Shown one piece after another: positions 30,131 to 38,613 of a stretch of DNA of 64,000 nucleotides. The stretch covers positions 124,001-188,000 of the forward strand of contig CBDBHZ010000012.1 of the NCBI GenBank assembly GCA_965205905.1, in the 5' to 3' direction. The DNA comes from JAHZMA01 sp965205905 (GTDB lineage Bacteria > Pseudomonadota > Alphaproteobacteria > JABAAW01 > JAHZMA01). The notes below the pieces were generated by a model, which was given only the letters and a program-made list of their open reading frames with translations, made no database searches and was not told the origin of the DNA. The position numbers and the translations under genes are program-made. Position 1 is the first letter of the stretch; every line of letters starts with the position of its first letter.

Positions 30131-30165
30131 CAGTCGCACATAAATAATTTAATCATGTGCGACTG
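30131..30165 (-). terminator. Intrinsic terminator or attenuator between tmoX and tmoV
   Basis: Perfect 11-bp stem CAGTCGCACAT/ATGTGCGACTG with a 13-base AT loop, followed on the leftward strand by TTTTT. It lies just after the tmoX stop. It would let the binding protein be made in excess over the membrane parts, as is common for such operons (inference). Confidence 0.75.
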
Positions 30166-30183
30166 TATAAGTTTAGTAAAAAA

Positions 30184-31167
30184 TTATTGCTTCCACCCGT
30201 CGATAACAGCTGAATTTTCTGCAATCCATGCATCGGCTGCTTCTTCTGGTGTTAAGCCATCAACATCAACCAATAAAGCTGCTGCTGCAATTTGTTCATT
30301 GTTGAAATTCACATTTTGCAAGACGTTCCAAGCGTTTGGATATTTATCAGCTAAGCCAGACCATGCGGCCTTTTTCAACCAACCACCGTGGGTTGCGCCA
30401 CAATCGCCTGTTGCATCAGGGTTTGGTCCCCATGAAGCATCATCAAAACATGCTGGCTCTGGTTCAGGAAAATCAATGAACGCGCCGCCCGGATATTTTG
30501 ATTCAATATAGTTTGGCGTCCAATTAAACAACACAATAGGCTCTTGACGGTCATAAGCAGCATCTAATTCTGCCCATAATGCGCCAGCTGAACCAACATT
30601 GATTGCTGTGAAGTTCATTTGTAATGCTTCAATCCGTGCCGAATAGTTTTTACCCCAATCAGCAGGTGGACCAACGAAACGTCCCTTAGGAGATGTTTCA
30701 GCTGTTGCAAATTTCTCTGCACAAGCATCTAACGCTGTCCAATCTGGAAGGTCAGGACAAGCTTCTAGCACATAATCTGGCACCCACCATTCTTCGCGGG
30801 TTAGCGCATCATGTGTGCCTGCATCAACCATGCCTTCATCAGCAACTGCTTTTTCAAACGCATCTTTCATAGAACCTTCCCAAGATTCCACTTGAAAATG
30901 CATATCGCCATTGGCAATGGCAGAAAATTGCAATTGTGAATCAGATGGCACATATTCTACGGTATATCCCATATCTTCTAGCACTTTTCCAACAACAGTT
31001 GATGTTACCAATTGGCTTGTCCAGTTATTCTGAACAATCAAAATTGGGTCATCACTTTCTGGCCCTCCAGCTGTTGCATTATCCTCTGCTTTGTTGCAGG
31101 CGAATAAGCCAATCGAAATAGCGACAATTGTTGCCATTTTGATTAAATTTTTAAACGTTACGGTCAT
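30184..31167 (-). CDS. tmoX: TMAO ABC transporter, substrate-binding protein (TmoX)
   Basis: A 327-residue OpuAC-fold binding protein. After a hydrophobic N-terminus the motif GLFAC (Cys near residue 24) is a lipobox, so this version is probably membrane-anchored. Candidate aromatic-cage residues are the Trp in QNNWTSQ, ESWEGS, REEWWVPDY and FNWTPNYIESKYPGG. Ribosome site GAGGAG precedes the ATG. It is the first of the transporter genes and follows two unrecognised genes on the same strand. Assignment rests on the neighbouring double permease and tdm. Confidence 0.88.
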   Translation of the reverse strand: MTVTFKNLIKMATIVAISIGLFACNKAEDNATAGGPESDDPILIVQNNWTSQLVTSTVVGKVLEDMGYTVEYVPSDSQLQFSAIANGDMHFQVESWEGSMKDAFEKAVADEGMVDAGTHDALTREEWWVPDYVLEACPDLPDWTALDACAEKFATAETSPKGRFVGPPADWGKNYSARIEALQMNFTAINVGSAGALWAELDAAYDRQEPIVLFNWTPNYIESKYPGGAFIDFPEPEPACFDDASWGPNPDATGDCGATHGGWLKKAAWSGLADKYPNAWNVLQNVNFNNEQIAAAALLVDVDGLTPEEAADAWIAENSAVIDGWKQ

Positions 31168-31201
31168 TATTAACTCCTCTCATATCGTTTATGTTATGTA
31201 T

Positions 31202-31226
31202 AATGATTGCAAACCTCACAATCATT
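31202..31226. promoter_or_regulatory. Inverted repeat in the tmoX leader
   Basis: AATGATTG and CAATCATT, 8-bp arms with a 9-base spacer, 35-60 bp upstream of the tmoX start and just after the preceding stop. No T-run follows. It could be an operator or an mRNA hairpin. Confidence 0.4.
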
Positions 31227-31237
31227 ACCACATTTTT

Positions 31238-31855
31238 TTACCAATCTTCCACTTGCACCACAGCAATTGGTTGGTTGGTTACAGCTTCTTCCCAGTTGGG
31301 TTGAAACGCGACCACCAATGTTTCTGCGCTTAAATTTGGATTGAATAAAAAATTATGCCACCATGTTGTCGCAAAAAATGCGTCGCCATGTTGCAATCTG
31401 TTCACCTTGCATGGAAGTTGGTATTCTGTATGTGATGCATCAAATTTTAAGATACATCGCCCAACATCTAGCAGGTTTTGAATATGTGTTGTTTGTTTTT
31501 GAAATGTTGCGGTGAGGCAATCAGAAAACTCATGACTATATTGATAGTAATATTCGCCAAAAAACTTTAAGGCTTTCTCGCGTCTCTGCGCGGGGTCGTT
31601 AGTATGGCGAGCAATATGTTTCATCTCCGGCAGTTTACTACAGCCAACAGATTTATTCAAGACCGTAATGATATAACCCAAATTATTTTCAGTTTCATCA
31701 TTTTGTGCGCTATTTTCTTTTTTTGGCAGGCAAAGCTGTGGCATAATGGCATCATCTGGTTTACCACCTTGTTCACGCACCATATATTGACGCTTCTTAC
31801 ACTGCCATTCTAAAAATGATGATTGTATCTTATAAGCGTATGCCATATTACTCAT
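31238..31855 (-). CDS. Unrecognised 205-residue protein in the methylamine operon
   Basis: Not recognised. It is soluble, without a signal peptide or membrane segment. It has aromatic-rich stretches (FFGEYYYQYSHEF near residue 109; FATTWWHNFLFNP near 167) and four His/Cys residues that could bind a metal or heme. It ends in VVAFQPNWEEAV and VVQVEDW. It does not match the DUF3445 heme demethylase as I know it, which is much longer. It lies 63 bp after the 137-residue gene and 70 bp before tmoX in one transcription direction, so a role in methylated-amine breakdown or its regulation is inferred from position only. Confidence 0.7.
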   Translation of the reverse strand: MSNMAYAYKIQSSFLEWQCKKRQYMVREQGGKPDDAIMPQLCLPKKENSAQNDETENNLGYIITVLNKSVGCSKLPEMKHIARHTNDPAQRREKALKFFGEYYYQYSHEFSDCLTATFQKQTTHIQNLLDVGRCILKFDASHTEYQLPCKVNRLQHGDAFFATTWWHNFLFNPNLSAETLVVAFQPNWEEAVTNQPIAVVQVEDW

Positions 31856-31918
31856 ATCAAGCCTGTTACCATAATAAAACCACCACCATTTTTAACGCCT
31901 ATCAGCCTTTCACTGCTA

Positions 31919-32332
31919 TCATTTCTTGATATATGCTTGCCGCAATTTAATCAATGGATGAGCTTGAGACATTTGAAACTTAATCAGCAATTCACGTGCC
32001 ACCATATCCCTATCCTGTTGATTATCTGGCAGAGAAATGGAATCAGGTATTCGCACCCAACCATTGATATTTCTATCAAACACTGCTGGCTTGCCATCTT
32101 CATAGCCCATATGAATATCTTCAAGCCAATTTAAATCGTCCCAACCCATTGTTTCCATATATTTTGTCAAAAACGGGGTGATGCGCGCATAATCAGGCAC
32201 AAGATTAACATCATAACGGTAGCCGATATGTTGTCCGATTTCTTTTTCACGTTCGCTTTCTAAACCTTCTTTATCCTCGATAAATTGATTCACATCTTTC
32301 AGTTCAGAACCACGATATACTGTTCCAGCCAT
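31919..32332 (-). CDS. Unrecognised 137-residue protein following mgsC
   Basis: Not recognised. A strong ribosome site (AAGGAGTAGAGTAAC) precedes the ATG, 13 bp after the mgsC stop, so it is translated with the N-methylglutamate synthase genes. It is charged and soluble, with no cysteine and no membrane segment. Notable segments are IGYRYDVNLVPDYARITPFL, MGWDDLNWLEDIHMGYEDGK and FQMSQAHPLIKLRQ. It does not resemble SoxD/MgdB or SoxG/MgdD. A small accessory subunit of the synthase or of a nearby FAD oxidoreductase is a reasonable guess from context. Confidence 0.75.
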   Translation of the reverse strand: MAGTVYRGSELKDVNQFIEDKEGLESEREKEIGQHIGYRYDVNLVPDYARITPFLTKYMETMGWDDLNWLEDIHMGYEDGKPAVFDRNINGWVRIPDSISLPDNQQDRDMVARELLIKFQMSQAHPLIKLRQAYIKK

Positions 32333-32345
32333 GTTACTCTACTCC

Positions 32346-33698
32346 TTATAGATGGTGATAATCTTCAATGCCAACCGTATGATTGGTGCCCGCCAATGGC
32401 ACGCCAGCAATTGCTGATGCTTCCATTGTGAGTGCGCCCAAATCTTCTGGCTCAAGCGAATGAATATTAGTTTTGCCACATGCCCGCGCAAATAATTGTG
32501 CTTCGATGGTTAAGGTATGCAAGAAATTATAGACACGTTCCGCCGCCTCATCTGGATTTAACCGCTTACGCAACATAGGGTCTTGCGTGGCAACGCCTAC
32601 AGGACAACGCCCTGTATGGCAGTGATAGCAATAACCCGGCTCAACACCCATCTCTTCTTGAAAATTCGCTTCTGGTATATCTTTATTGCAATTCAGCGCC
32701 ATCATTACCGAATGCCCTAATGCAATCGCATCAGCACCCAAGGCGATGGCTTTCGCCACATCAGCACCGTTACGGATACCGCCTGCATAAATCAGCGTAA
32801 TATCGCCAGTCTTGCCCAAATCATCAATCGCTTTACGCGCCTGACGAATTGCCGCCATGCCGGGGACGCCAGTATCTTCAGTCGCAAGATGCGGGCCTGC
32901 GCCCGTGCCACCTTCCATACCATCAATATAGATACTATCAGGGTCGCATTTTACCGCCATACGGACATCATCATAAACACGTGCCGCGCCTAATTTTAAC
33001 TGAATCGGAATTTGCCAATCAGTCGCCTCGCGAATTTCTTGGATTTTTAGCGATAAATCATCAGGCCCTAGCCAATCAGGATGGCGCGCAGGTGAACGTT
33101 GGTCAATACCTGCTGGCAGACTACGCATTTCGGCAACTTGGTCGGTTACTTTCTGCCCCATCAAATGCCCACCTAAGCCAACTTTACAGCCTTGCCCAAT
33201 GAAAAATTCGCACCCATCAGCCAACATCAAATGATGTGGATTAAAGCCGTAACGCGATTGAATACATTGGTAAAACCATTTTGAACTATAGCGACGCTCA
33301 TCAGGAATCATCCCGCCCTCACCAGAGCATGTGGCAGTGCCAGCCATTGTAGCCCCGCGTGCCAAAGCCGTTTTGGCTTCGTAAGATAACGCGCCAAAGC
33401 TCATGCCTGTAACATAGACTGGAATATCTAACTCAATTGGTTTTTTTGCCCTTGGGCCAATCACAGTTTTGGTGATACATTTTTCGCGATAACCTTCAAT
33501 CACAAAACGGGTTAAGGTGCCGGGTAGAAAGGTTAAATCATCCCAATGCGGTATCTTTTTGAACAAAGAAAAGCCACGCATTCTATAGCGACCAAGTTCT
33601 GATTTGATATGGATATCATCAATCACATGCGGTGGAAAAACGAACGAATTTCCTAAACGATTGACATCTCTATCCAATTTTGCTTTTTTGTTTGCCAT
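32346..33698 (-). CDS. mgsC: N-methylglutamate synthase subunit C (glutamate-synthase FMN domain)
   Basis: A 450-residue protein corresponding to the FMN/Fe-S central part of glutamate synthase large subunit. The TIM-barrel has YIDGMEGGTGAGP and IYAGGIRNGADVAKAIALGADAI, and the iron-sulfur motif is CYHCHTGRCPVGVATQ. In methylotrophs the three separate parts MgsA, B and C together make N-methylglutamate from methylamine and glutamate; a glutamate-synthase role is the alternative. Placement beside gmaS, mgsAB and TMAO genes favours MgsC. It is 13 bp from mgsB. Confidence 0.9.
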   Translation of the reverse strand: MANKKAKLDRDVNRLGNSFVFPPHVIDDIHIKSELGRYRMRGFSLFKKIPHWDDLTFLPGTLTRFVIEGYREKCITKTVIGPRAKKPIELDIPVYVTGMSFGALSYEAKTALARGATMAGTATCSGEGGMIPDERRYSSKWFYQCIQSRYGFNPHHLMLADGCEFFIGQGCKVGLGGHLMGQKVTDQVAEMRSLPAGIDQRSPARHPDWLGPDDLSLKIQEIREATDWQIPIQLKLGAARVYDDVRMAVKCDPDSIYIDGMEGGTGAGPHLATEDTGVPGMAAIRQARKAIDDLGKTGDITLIYAGGIRNGADVAKAIALGADAIALGHSVMMALNCNKDIPEANFQEEMGVEPGYCYHCHTGRCPVGVATQDPMLRKRLNPDEAAERVYNFLHTLTIEAQLFARACGKTNIHSLEPEDLGALTMEASAIAGVPLAGTNHTVGIEDYHHL

Positions 33699-33711
33699 TA
33701 TATTTGCTCAC

Positions 33712-34581
33712 TTATAAAATAATTTTCTTTTCACTTGGTTCCAAATTATCGTAGTTCCATAATTGCTTACCAGCGACAATTTTCGTGAATTGATTAACGC
33801 CTTCAGCAGGCATCAAATCATATTGCGTTAATTTACGGGTTAGCCAAGCTTTATCAACATCTGTTAATTCAGCAGTAACCGCATCAACTCCTAGCGATTT
33901 AATATCTTTGCCGATATAAATGGTGCCATCATACATGGAATCGCCTAGATTTTTACCCGCATTGCCGCACACAATCATGCGCCCACGTTGCATCATAAAG
34001 CCTGATAATGCACCAGTATCACCACCCACAATGATGGTGCCACCTTTCATATCAATCCCTGTGCGCGAGCCAACCGAACCACGGCAAACCAAATCACCGC
34101 CCCTGATAGCCGCGCCAAATGTTGAGCCTGCATTTTTTTCAATCACGACTGTGCCAGCCATCATATTTTCGCCACATGACCAGCCAACACGCCCTTTAAC
34201 GCGTACATTAGGACCATCAATCAGCCCGATGCCAAAATAGCCAAGCGAGCCTTCAACAATAAGATTGAGGCGATTCAAAATACCAACAGCGATAGAATGT
34301 TTACCACGCGGATTTTGCAACACAATCGTGCCATAGCCTTCTTGCATCAATTTTCTGAGATTCATATTGACATCTGTCGTCGTCATATCGCCAATATCAA
34401 GTTCCTTGCGCTTGTTAAAATCAACTTGCGCCGCCCATGGATAGAGAAAGTTTTCTTCCTCATCAGGGTTGAATTCTATGAATAATGACCGCCCCGTCAA
34501 ATGCTCGGTTGTCATACCAAGCGCTTCAGCACGTTCCGATTGTGTCATTTTTTCTAATTCTGCTTCACTTACGCTTGCCAT
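33712..34581 (-). CDS. mgsB: N-methylglutamate synthase subunit B (glutamate-synthase GXGXG domain)
   Basis: A 289-residue protein matching the C-terminal right-handed beta-helix of glutamate synthase. It shows repeated glycine turns (GSLGYFGIGL, GWSCGENMMAGTVVI, GAAIRGGDLVCRGSVGSRTG, GGTIIVGGDTGALSGFMMQRG). The first 70 residues are a non-helix extension. It overlaps the mgsA end by 13 bp, so the subunits are coupled. It is structural rather than catalytic in the parent enzyme. Confidence 0.9.
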   Translation of the reverse strand: MASVSEAELEKMTQSERAEALGMTTEHLTGRSLFIEFNPDEEENFLYPWAAQVDFNKRKELDIGDMTTTDVNMNLRKLMQEGYGTIVLQNPRGKHSIAVGILNRLNLIVEGSLGYFGIGLIDGPNVRVKGRVGWSCGENMMAGTVVIEKNAGSTFGAAIRGGDLVCRGSVGSRTGIDMKGGTIIVGGDTGALSGFMMQRGRMIVCGNAGKNLGDSMYDGTIYIGKDIKSLGVDAVTAELTDVDKAWLTRKLTQYDLMPAEGVNQFTKIVAGKQLWNYDNLEPSEKKIIL

Positions 34582-35504
34582 ACTCGCACCTCTTCATCAT
34601 AGGGGTCAGTGGTTTCAATTTCTTGTGGAAGAATAGCCCGAATTGCCACCTCTTCCGATGCCATCGCGATTAAATCATCACTTTCATAAAGCACCAAAGG
34701 TTTGGCAGCCATCGTATCTTTCGCCATGCCTAACTGATTATGGGTTGCCACCAAATAGGTGAACACGCCATCAATTTCTTCAATCGATTGCCGCAAACTA
34801 TCTTCTAAAGATACGCCAGTTGAGAGATGATGCGCCGTATACACAGCCAGCAATTCAGAATCACAGTTAGAAACAAAACGATAACCTTTGCGTTCCATAT
34901 CGCGCCGCATAATCCAATAATTGGTAATCTGTCCGTTATGAACCACCGATACATCGCTATAAGGAAATGCCCAATAGGGATGTGCGGAACGAATATCAAC
35001 ATCTGATTCTGTTGCCATTCTGGTATGCCCAATCGCATGAGAACCTGTAAAATCATTGAGACTATATAAATCACTCACCACTTTCGCATCACCCAAATCT
35101 TTGATGAGTTCCAGCGCTTGCCCGAATGATAAAACCTCAACCGCATCAATTTCTTCAATCAATGAGATGATTTTCTCGCTCTCTTTTAAGCCAGATATTT
35201 TATAACGCACCGCATAAGCTGTTGGCATTGTTGTATCGTCAATTTTAACATTAAAAGATTTAAAGATGGATTCTATTTTTACAATCCGTTCTTTAATGGT
35301 ATCTTCAATCCCACGTCCTTTTGCTAAATCTGCGCCTTCGGCAACTTTCACCCACATAAGGTGATAATCTTTGTCAGCATCATTATAGACGGCAAAGCCA
35401 GTTGAATCGGGTCCGCGATGTTTCAATGCTTGTAACATAGAGGTCATCTCGTTACCAACATTTGACTTTTTACCGCGGTGGATTAACCCTGCTATTCCAC
35501 ACAT
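34569..35504 (-). CDS. mgsA: N-methylglutamate synthase subunit A (class II glutamine amidotransferase)
   Basis: A 311-residue class II amidotransferase. It begins MCGIAGLIHRG, so Cys2 becomes the N-terminal nucleophile after Met removal. HRGPDSTGFA and the AHPYWAFPYSDVSVVHNGQITNYW region are further family marks. In the methylamine pathway this domain would release methylamine from gamma-glutamylmethylamide (inferred from the homologous glutamine reaction). AGGAG precedes the start. It is second after gmaS. Confidence 0.9.
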   Translation of the reverse strand: MCGIAGLIHRGKKSNVGNEMTSMLQALKHRGPDSTGFAVYNDADKDYHLMWVKVAEGADLAKGRGIEDTIKERIVKIESIFKSFNVKIDDTTMPTAYAVRYKISGLKESEKIISLIEEIDAVEVLSFGQALELIKDLGDAKVVSDLYSLNDFTGSHAIGHTRMATESDVDIRSAHPYWAFPYSDVSVVHNGQITNYWIMRRDMERKGYRFVSNCDSELLAVYTAHHLSTGVSLEDSLRQSIEEIDGVFTYLVATHNQLGMAKDTMAAKPLVLYESDDLIAMASEEVAIRAILPQEIETTDPYDEEVRVWQA

Positions 35505-35553
35505 ATATTATTCTCCTAAAAATATAGTTGATATTGATAAAAACATTATTGGC

Positions 35554-37023
35554 TTATGGTAAGCAATTCATATATGTTTCTGTATCCCATTCGGTTGTGG
35601 TGTGATTGAAACGTTCCCACTCATCAGTTTTATACTCATGGAACAAGCGGAACATCTCGCCCGGCATTCCAGACTTCACCACATCATCAGCCGATAATGC
35701 TTCCAAAGCCGCGCCCAAAGTCATTGGCAGTTTTTCAACTTGCTTGCCTTGTTCCATCGCTTCATAAATATTGCGCTCTTCGGGGCGACCGCAATCAATT
35801 TTATTGTCAAGCCCATCATTCATTGTCGCCAATAATGTTGACGCCATCAAATAAGGATTCACCATTGAGTCAACCGAGCGGAATTCGAAACGACCGGGGG
35901 CAGAAATCCGCAACCCTGTCGTGCGGTTTTGATAACCCCAATCCTTGAACACAGGTGCCCAAAAACCAGTATCCCACAGACGGCGATAGCTATTAACCGT
36001 AGAACAGCCAATCGCGGTTAAAGCATCAAGATGCTTCACCATGCCACCAATGGCATGTTGCCCAATAATGCCCGGCATTTGCGGGTCATCAGCCTCTGGC
36101 ATGAACGTATTCTCACCACCCGAACGGTAGGTAAATACTTCTTTCATCGCCGGCAGACCATTTTTCTGCCCAATCACTTTCACCTTATCTTCGCCACCGC
36201 GCCATAATGAAATATTATGATGGCAGCCACTGGCAGAAACGCCCATAAAAGGTTTGGTCATAAAACATGCGATTAAATCAAATTCGCGTGCCACTTGCGC
36301 GCAAATCTGGCGGTAAGTGGTAAGCCTATCAGCGGTTCGCATACAATCATCAAACTGGAAGTTAAGCTCTAATTGACCGGGCGCATCTTCATGGTCGCCT
36401 TGAATAATATCTAAACCCATCGCCCGCGAATATTCAATCACTTTCATATAAACAGGGCGCAAACTTTCAAACTGATCGATATGATAGCAATAAGGACGCG
36501 AATAGCCACCATTCGGGTTGCCATTCTCATCTTTTTTCAGCCACATCATTTCAGGCTCGGTGCCACTGCGTAAATGCAAGCCATGCTTATCGTTAAATTG
36601 CTGATGCAAGCGGCGTAAATTGCCACGCGAATCTGAGGTTAAAAATTGACCCGGATTTTCGCGTTCTTCGCGGTTACGGAATAATGTGCACCAGATACGC
36701 GCCACGCGCTTATCCCATGGCAGTTGACAGAATGTTTCTGGCTCTGGAATACCAACCAATTCGGCAGCTTCAGGGCCATAACCCATATATTCGCCATGAC
36801 GGTTGACAAACAAATTAACAGCCGCGCCATAGACGAGCTGAAAGCCTTTGCCTGCAATAGATTCCCAATGGTCGGCAGGAATGCCTTTGCCGCAAATCCT
36901 TCCTGTGATTGAGACAAATTGAAGATAAAGATACTCAATCCCCAATTCATCTATCATTTTACGCACCTCTTTTACTTGGTCTGCACGACCCGATGCATCT
37001 ACAAAACTTTCAATATCTGTCAT
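35554..37023 (-). CDS. gmaS: Gamma-glutamylmethylamide synthetase / glutamine-synthetase family
   Basis: A 489-residue member of the glutamine-synthetase family. The catalytic beta-barrel shows GTEPEMMW, QGDHEDAPGQLELNFQF, the CFMTKPFMGVSASGCHHNISLW segment, and RRLWDTGFWAP followed by RFEFRSVDSMVNPYL. It joins methylamine to glutamate using ATP. It is slightly longer than usual for GmaS (about 440-460), mostly at the N-terminus. A strong GGAG ribosome site precedes the ATG. The mgsABC genes behind it make GmaS more likely than ordinary GlnA; a GlnT-type synthetase is the alternative. Confidence 0.85.
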   Translation of the reverse strand: MTDIESFVDASGRADQVKEVRKMIDELGIEYLYLQFVSITGRICGKGIPADHWESIAGKGFQLVYGAAVNLFVNRHGEYMGYGPEAAELVGIPEPETFCQLPWDKRVARIWCTLFRNREERENPGQFLTSDSRGNLRRLHQQFNDKHGLHLRSGTEPEMMWLKKDENGNPNGGYSRPYCYHIDQFESLRPVYMKVIEYSRAMGLDIIQGDHEDAPGQLELNFQFDDCMRTADRLTTYRQICAQVAREFDLIACFMTKPFMGVSASGCHHNISLWRGGEDKVKVIGQKNGLPAMKEVFTYRSGGENTFMPEADDPQMPGIIGQHAIGGMVKHLDALTAIGCSTVNSYRRLWDTGFWAPVFKDWGYQNRTTGLRISAPGRFEFRSVDSMVNPYLMASTLLATMNDGLDNKIDCGRPEERNIYEAMEQGKQVEKLPMTLGAALEALSADDVVKSGMPGEMFRLFHEYKTDEWERFNHTTTEWDTETYMNCLP

Positions 37024-37076
37024 TAACTTACTCCTTTTCTCTCTATTGATTACTTAATTATTATTTATTTTATTAT

Positions 37077-38414
37077 TTAACTCCACGGATATGGGCTGTT
37101 AGAGACAGGATGCAAATCACCTGTTTCAAAACGTTCCATGCGGAATGGCTTGAGCAATTCCTGCGGTTTCCCCATCACCTCTTCGGCAACAAGATGACCA
37201 ACGCCTAACATTTTATAGCCATGGTTACTATCCGCAATAACATAAGCATTATCGCAAAATTTGTCAAATACGGGGAATGAATCAGGTGTAAAACAGCCAA
37301 CGCCTCCCGATTTTTCTTTATGATATTTGGGCATCATGCCCTGAAATCTTTTCTGGCAATGCGCCAACGCCGATACCCACATCTCTGCAAAATCTGGCGA
37401 TGCAATAAATTCTGGCGAGGCAGGACCATAAGGGTCGATATTTAATTCATCAACTGGCGTATCAACTTTATAGGGCATCGCGCCACCTTGAATGCCGTTA
37501 AAATGCCAATCGGGCTTGTAATAAATGCCCCACATTTCATCGGCAATCACCTTGCCACTAACGTCGCTTACAAGCGGTGCATCGGTATCAACATGGATAA
37601 CGGGCGGTATACCGCCATCATTGGTTTGCATCATATTGGGGTCAACATTCAGCACGCCTTCTTCTAACTGCCAATAGCGCCACATATCAATATTATCGTG
37701 AAAACCACCATCTTTGGCTTTTATCCGAATCGTTTTCGGCAATTCAAGCATATTCCAAAAATCGCGCACCCAAGGACCTGCGCCAATAATCACTTGCTCG
37801 CAATCAATCACGCCCTTATCGGTTTCAACTGATTTAACGGCATTTGACATATTATCTTTGATAAAGCCTTTAACCGTAACGCCGCTAACGATATTCACGC
37901 CTAAATCGGTACATTTTTTAGCAAGCCCAACCATTGATTTGGTGTTATTGGCAAAGCCACCACGTTTTTCGTGCAACACGCTGGTGATATTTTGCGCCTG
38001 CCAATCATCAAAAATGCCACGCATATAGCTCATGCAATCGGCTTCGCCCTCAATCAGTGCGCTTTCATAGCCGATTTCTTGTTGCTCACGATGAATCTGG
38101 ATAATATCTTGATGCATTGATTCGCTGGAAATTTGCATATAGCCAACGGAATGATACGAAAATGCTTCGGGGTCGCTTTCCCACACATCAACCGAATGTG
38201 CCATTAAACGGCGCATTGCGGGCTGAAAATAATTGTTACGCACCACACCGCAAGCAATGCCAGTGGCACCTGCGGCAATACCGCTTTTATCTAAAACAAT
38301 GAGATTATCGGCAACAGATTGCCCGTTGGCTTGCAGCATTTGGGCGAGACGCCACGCTGTGGATAGACCATGAATACCAGCACCGATGATGACATATTTT
38401 GCGCTATTTTGCAT
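37077..38414 (-). CDS. FAD-dependent oxidoreductase, SoxB/DadA-like, first gene of the methylamine run
   Basis: A 445-residue DAO-fold flavoprotein. FAD-binding GAGIHGLSTAWRLAQ lies at residues 10-24, SGIAAGATGIACGVVR resembles the sarcosine-oxidase beta family, and HGYKMLGVGHLVAEE closes the fold. The ribosome site GAGGGA and its promoter are clear. It starts the leftward run with gmaS, mgsABC and tdm. It might be an N-methylglutamate dehydrogenase (MgdA-like) or a dimethylamine/sarcosine-type oxidase. The partner subunits MgdB, C and D are absent from the window, so a stand-alone enzyme is possible. Substrate is inference. Confidence 0.8.
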   Translation of the reverse strand: MQNSAKYVIIGAGIHGLSTAWRLAQMLQANGQSVADNLIVLDKSGIAAGATGIACGVVRNNYFQPAMRRLMAHSVDVWESDPEAFSYHSVGYMQISSESMHQDIIQIHREQQEIGYESALIEGEADCMSYMRGIFDDWQAQNITSVLHEKRGGFANNTKSMVGLAKKCTDLGVNIVSGVTVKGFIKDNMSNAVKSVETDKGVIDCEQVIIGAGPWVRDFWNMLELPKTIRIKAKDGGFHDNIDMWRYWQLEEGVLNVDPNMMQTNDGGIPPVIHVDTDAPLVSDVSGKVIADEMWGIYYKPDWHFNGIQGGAMPYKVDTPVDELNIDPYGPASPEFIASPDFAEMWVSALAHCQKRFQGMMPKYHKEKSGGVGCFTPDSFPVFDKFCDNAYVIADSNHGYKMLGVGHLVAEEVMGKPQELLKPFRMERFETGDLHPVSNSPYPWS

Positions 38415-38452
38415 GAGATTCCCTCAAAATATATATTTTCTTACTGATGGTG

Positions 38453-38481
38453 AAACTAGCATAATATTTTTTACCTGTCAA
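38453..38481 (-). promoter_or_regulatory. Promoter of the methylamine operon (SoxB-like gene onward)
   Basis: TTGACA (38481-38476), 17-bp spacer ending in TATGC, then TAGTTT (38458-38453), an extended -10 with TGC. The arrangement is almost the same as that of the amt promoter at 43888-43916. Confidence 0.6.
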
Positions 38482-38485
38482 GAAA

Positions 38486-38506
38486 TATACACCAAAAAAA
38501 ACCAAT
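38486..38506. promoter_or_regulatory. Candidate GntR operator A
   Basis: TATACACC-N8-CCAAT, directly upstream of the -35 box for the leftward operon. Read on the other strand it is ATTGG-N8-GGTGTATA, the same sequence plan as operator B. Confidence 0.5.
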
Positions 38507-38550
38507 TTATCTGTTTTTACCATAAAAACACGCAAAATAGCAAAAAATAC

Positions 38551-38579
38551 TTCAAATTGGTATAGTTTTGGTGTATAGT
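38551..38579 (+). promoter_or_regulatory. gntR promoter with candidate operator B
   Basis: TTCAAA (38551-38556), 17-bp spacer, TATAGT (38574-38579). The site ATTGG-N9-GGTGTATA (38556-38577) fills the spacer and would block the promoter when bound, so the regulator probably represses itself. Operator A is the inverted counterpart 50 bp to the left. Confidence 0.5.
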
Positions 38580-38613
38580 TATGACTGAAACTTGATGATG
38601 AAATAGTGAGGCA

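Noticed and set aside
29074..30156. ATG at 30156 as the tmoV start
   Set aside because: It falls in a perfect stem-loop next to the tmoX stop and adds residues not seen in the ProV relative.
31238..31855. Possible DUF3445 heme-dependent N-demethylase (Dmm subunit)
   Set aside because: Too short, and the motifs I know for that family are not visible; left as unrecognised.
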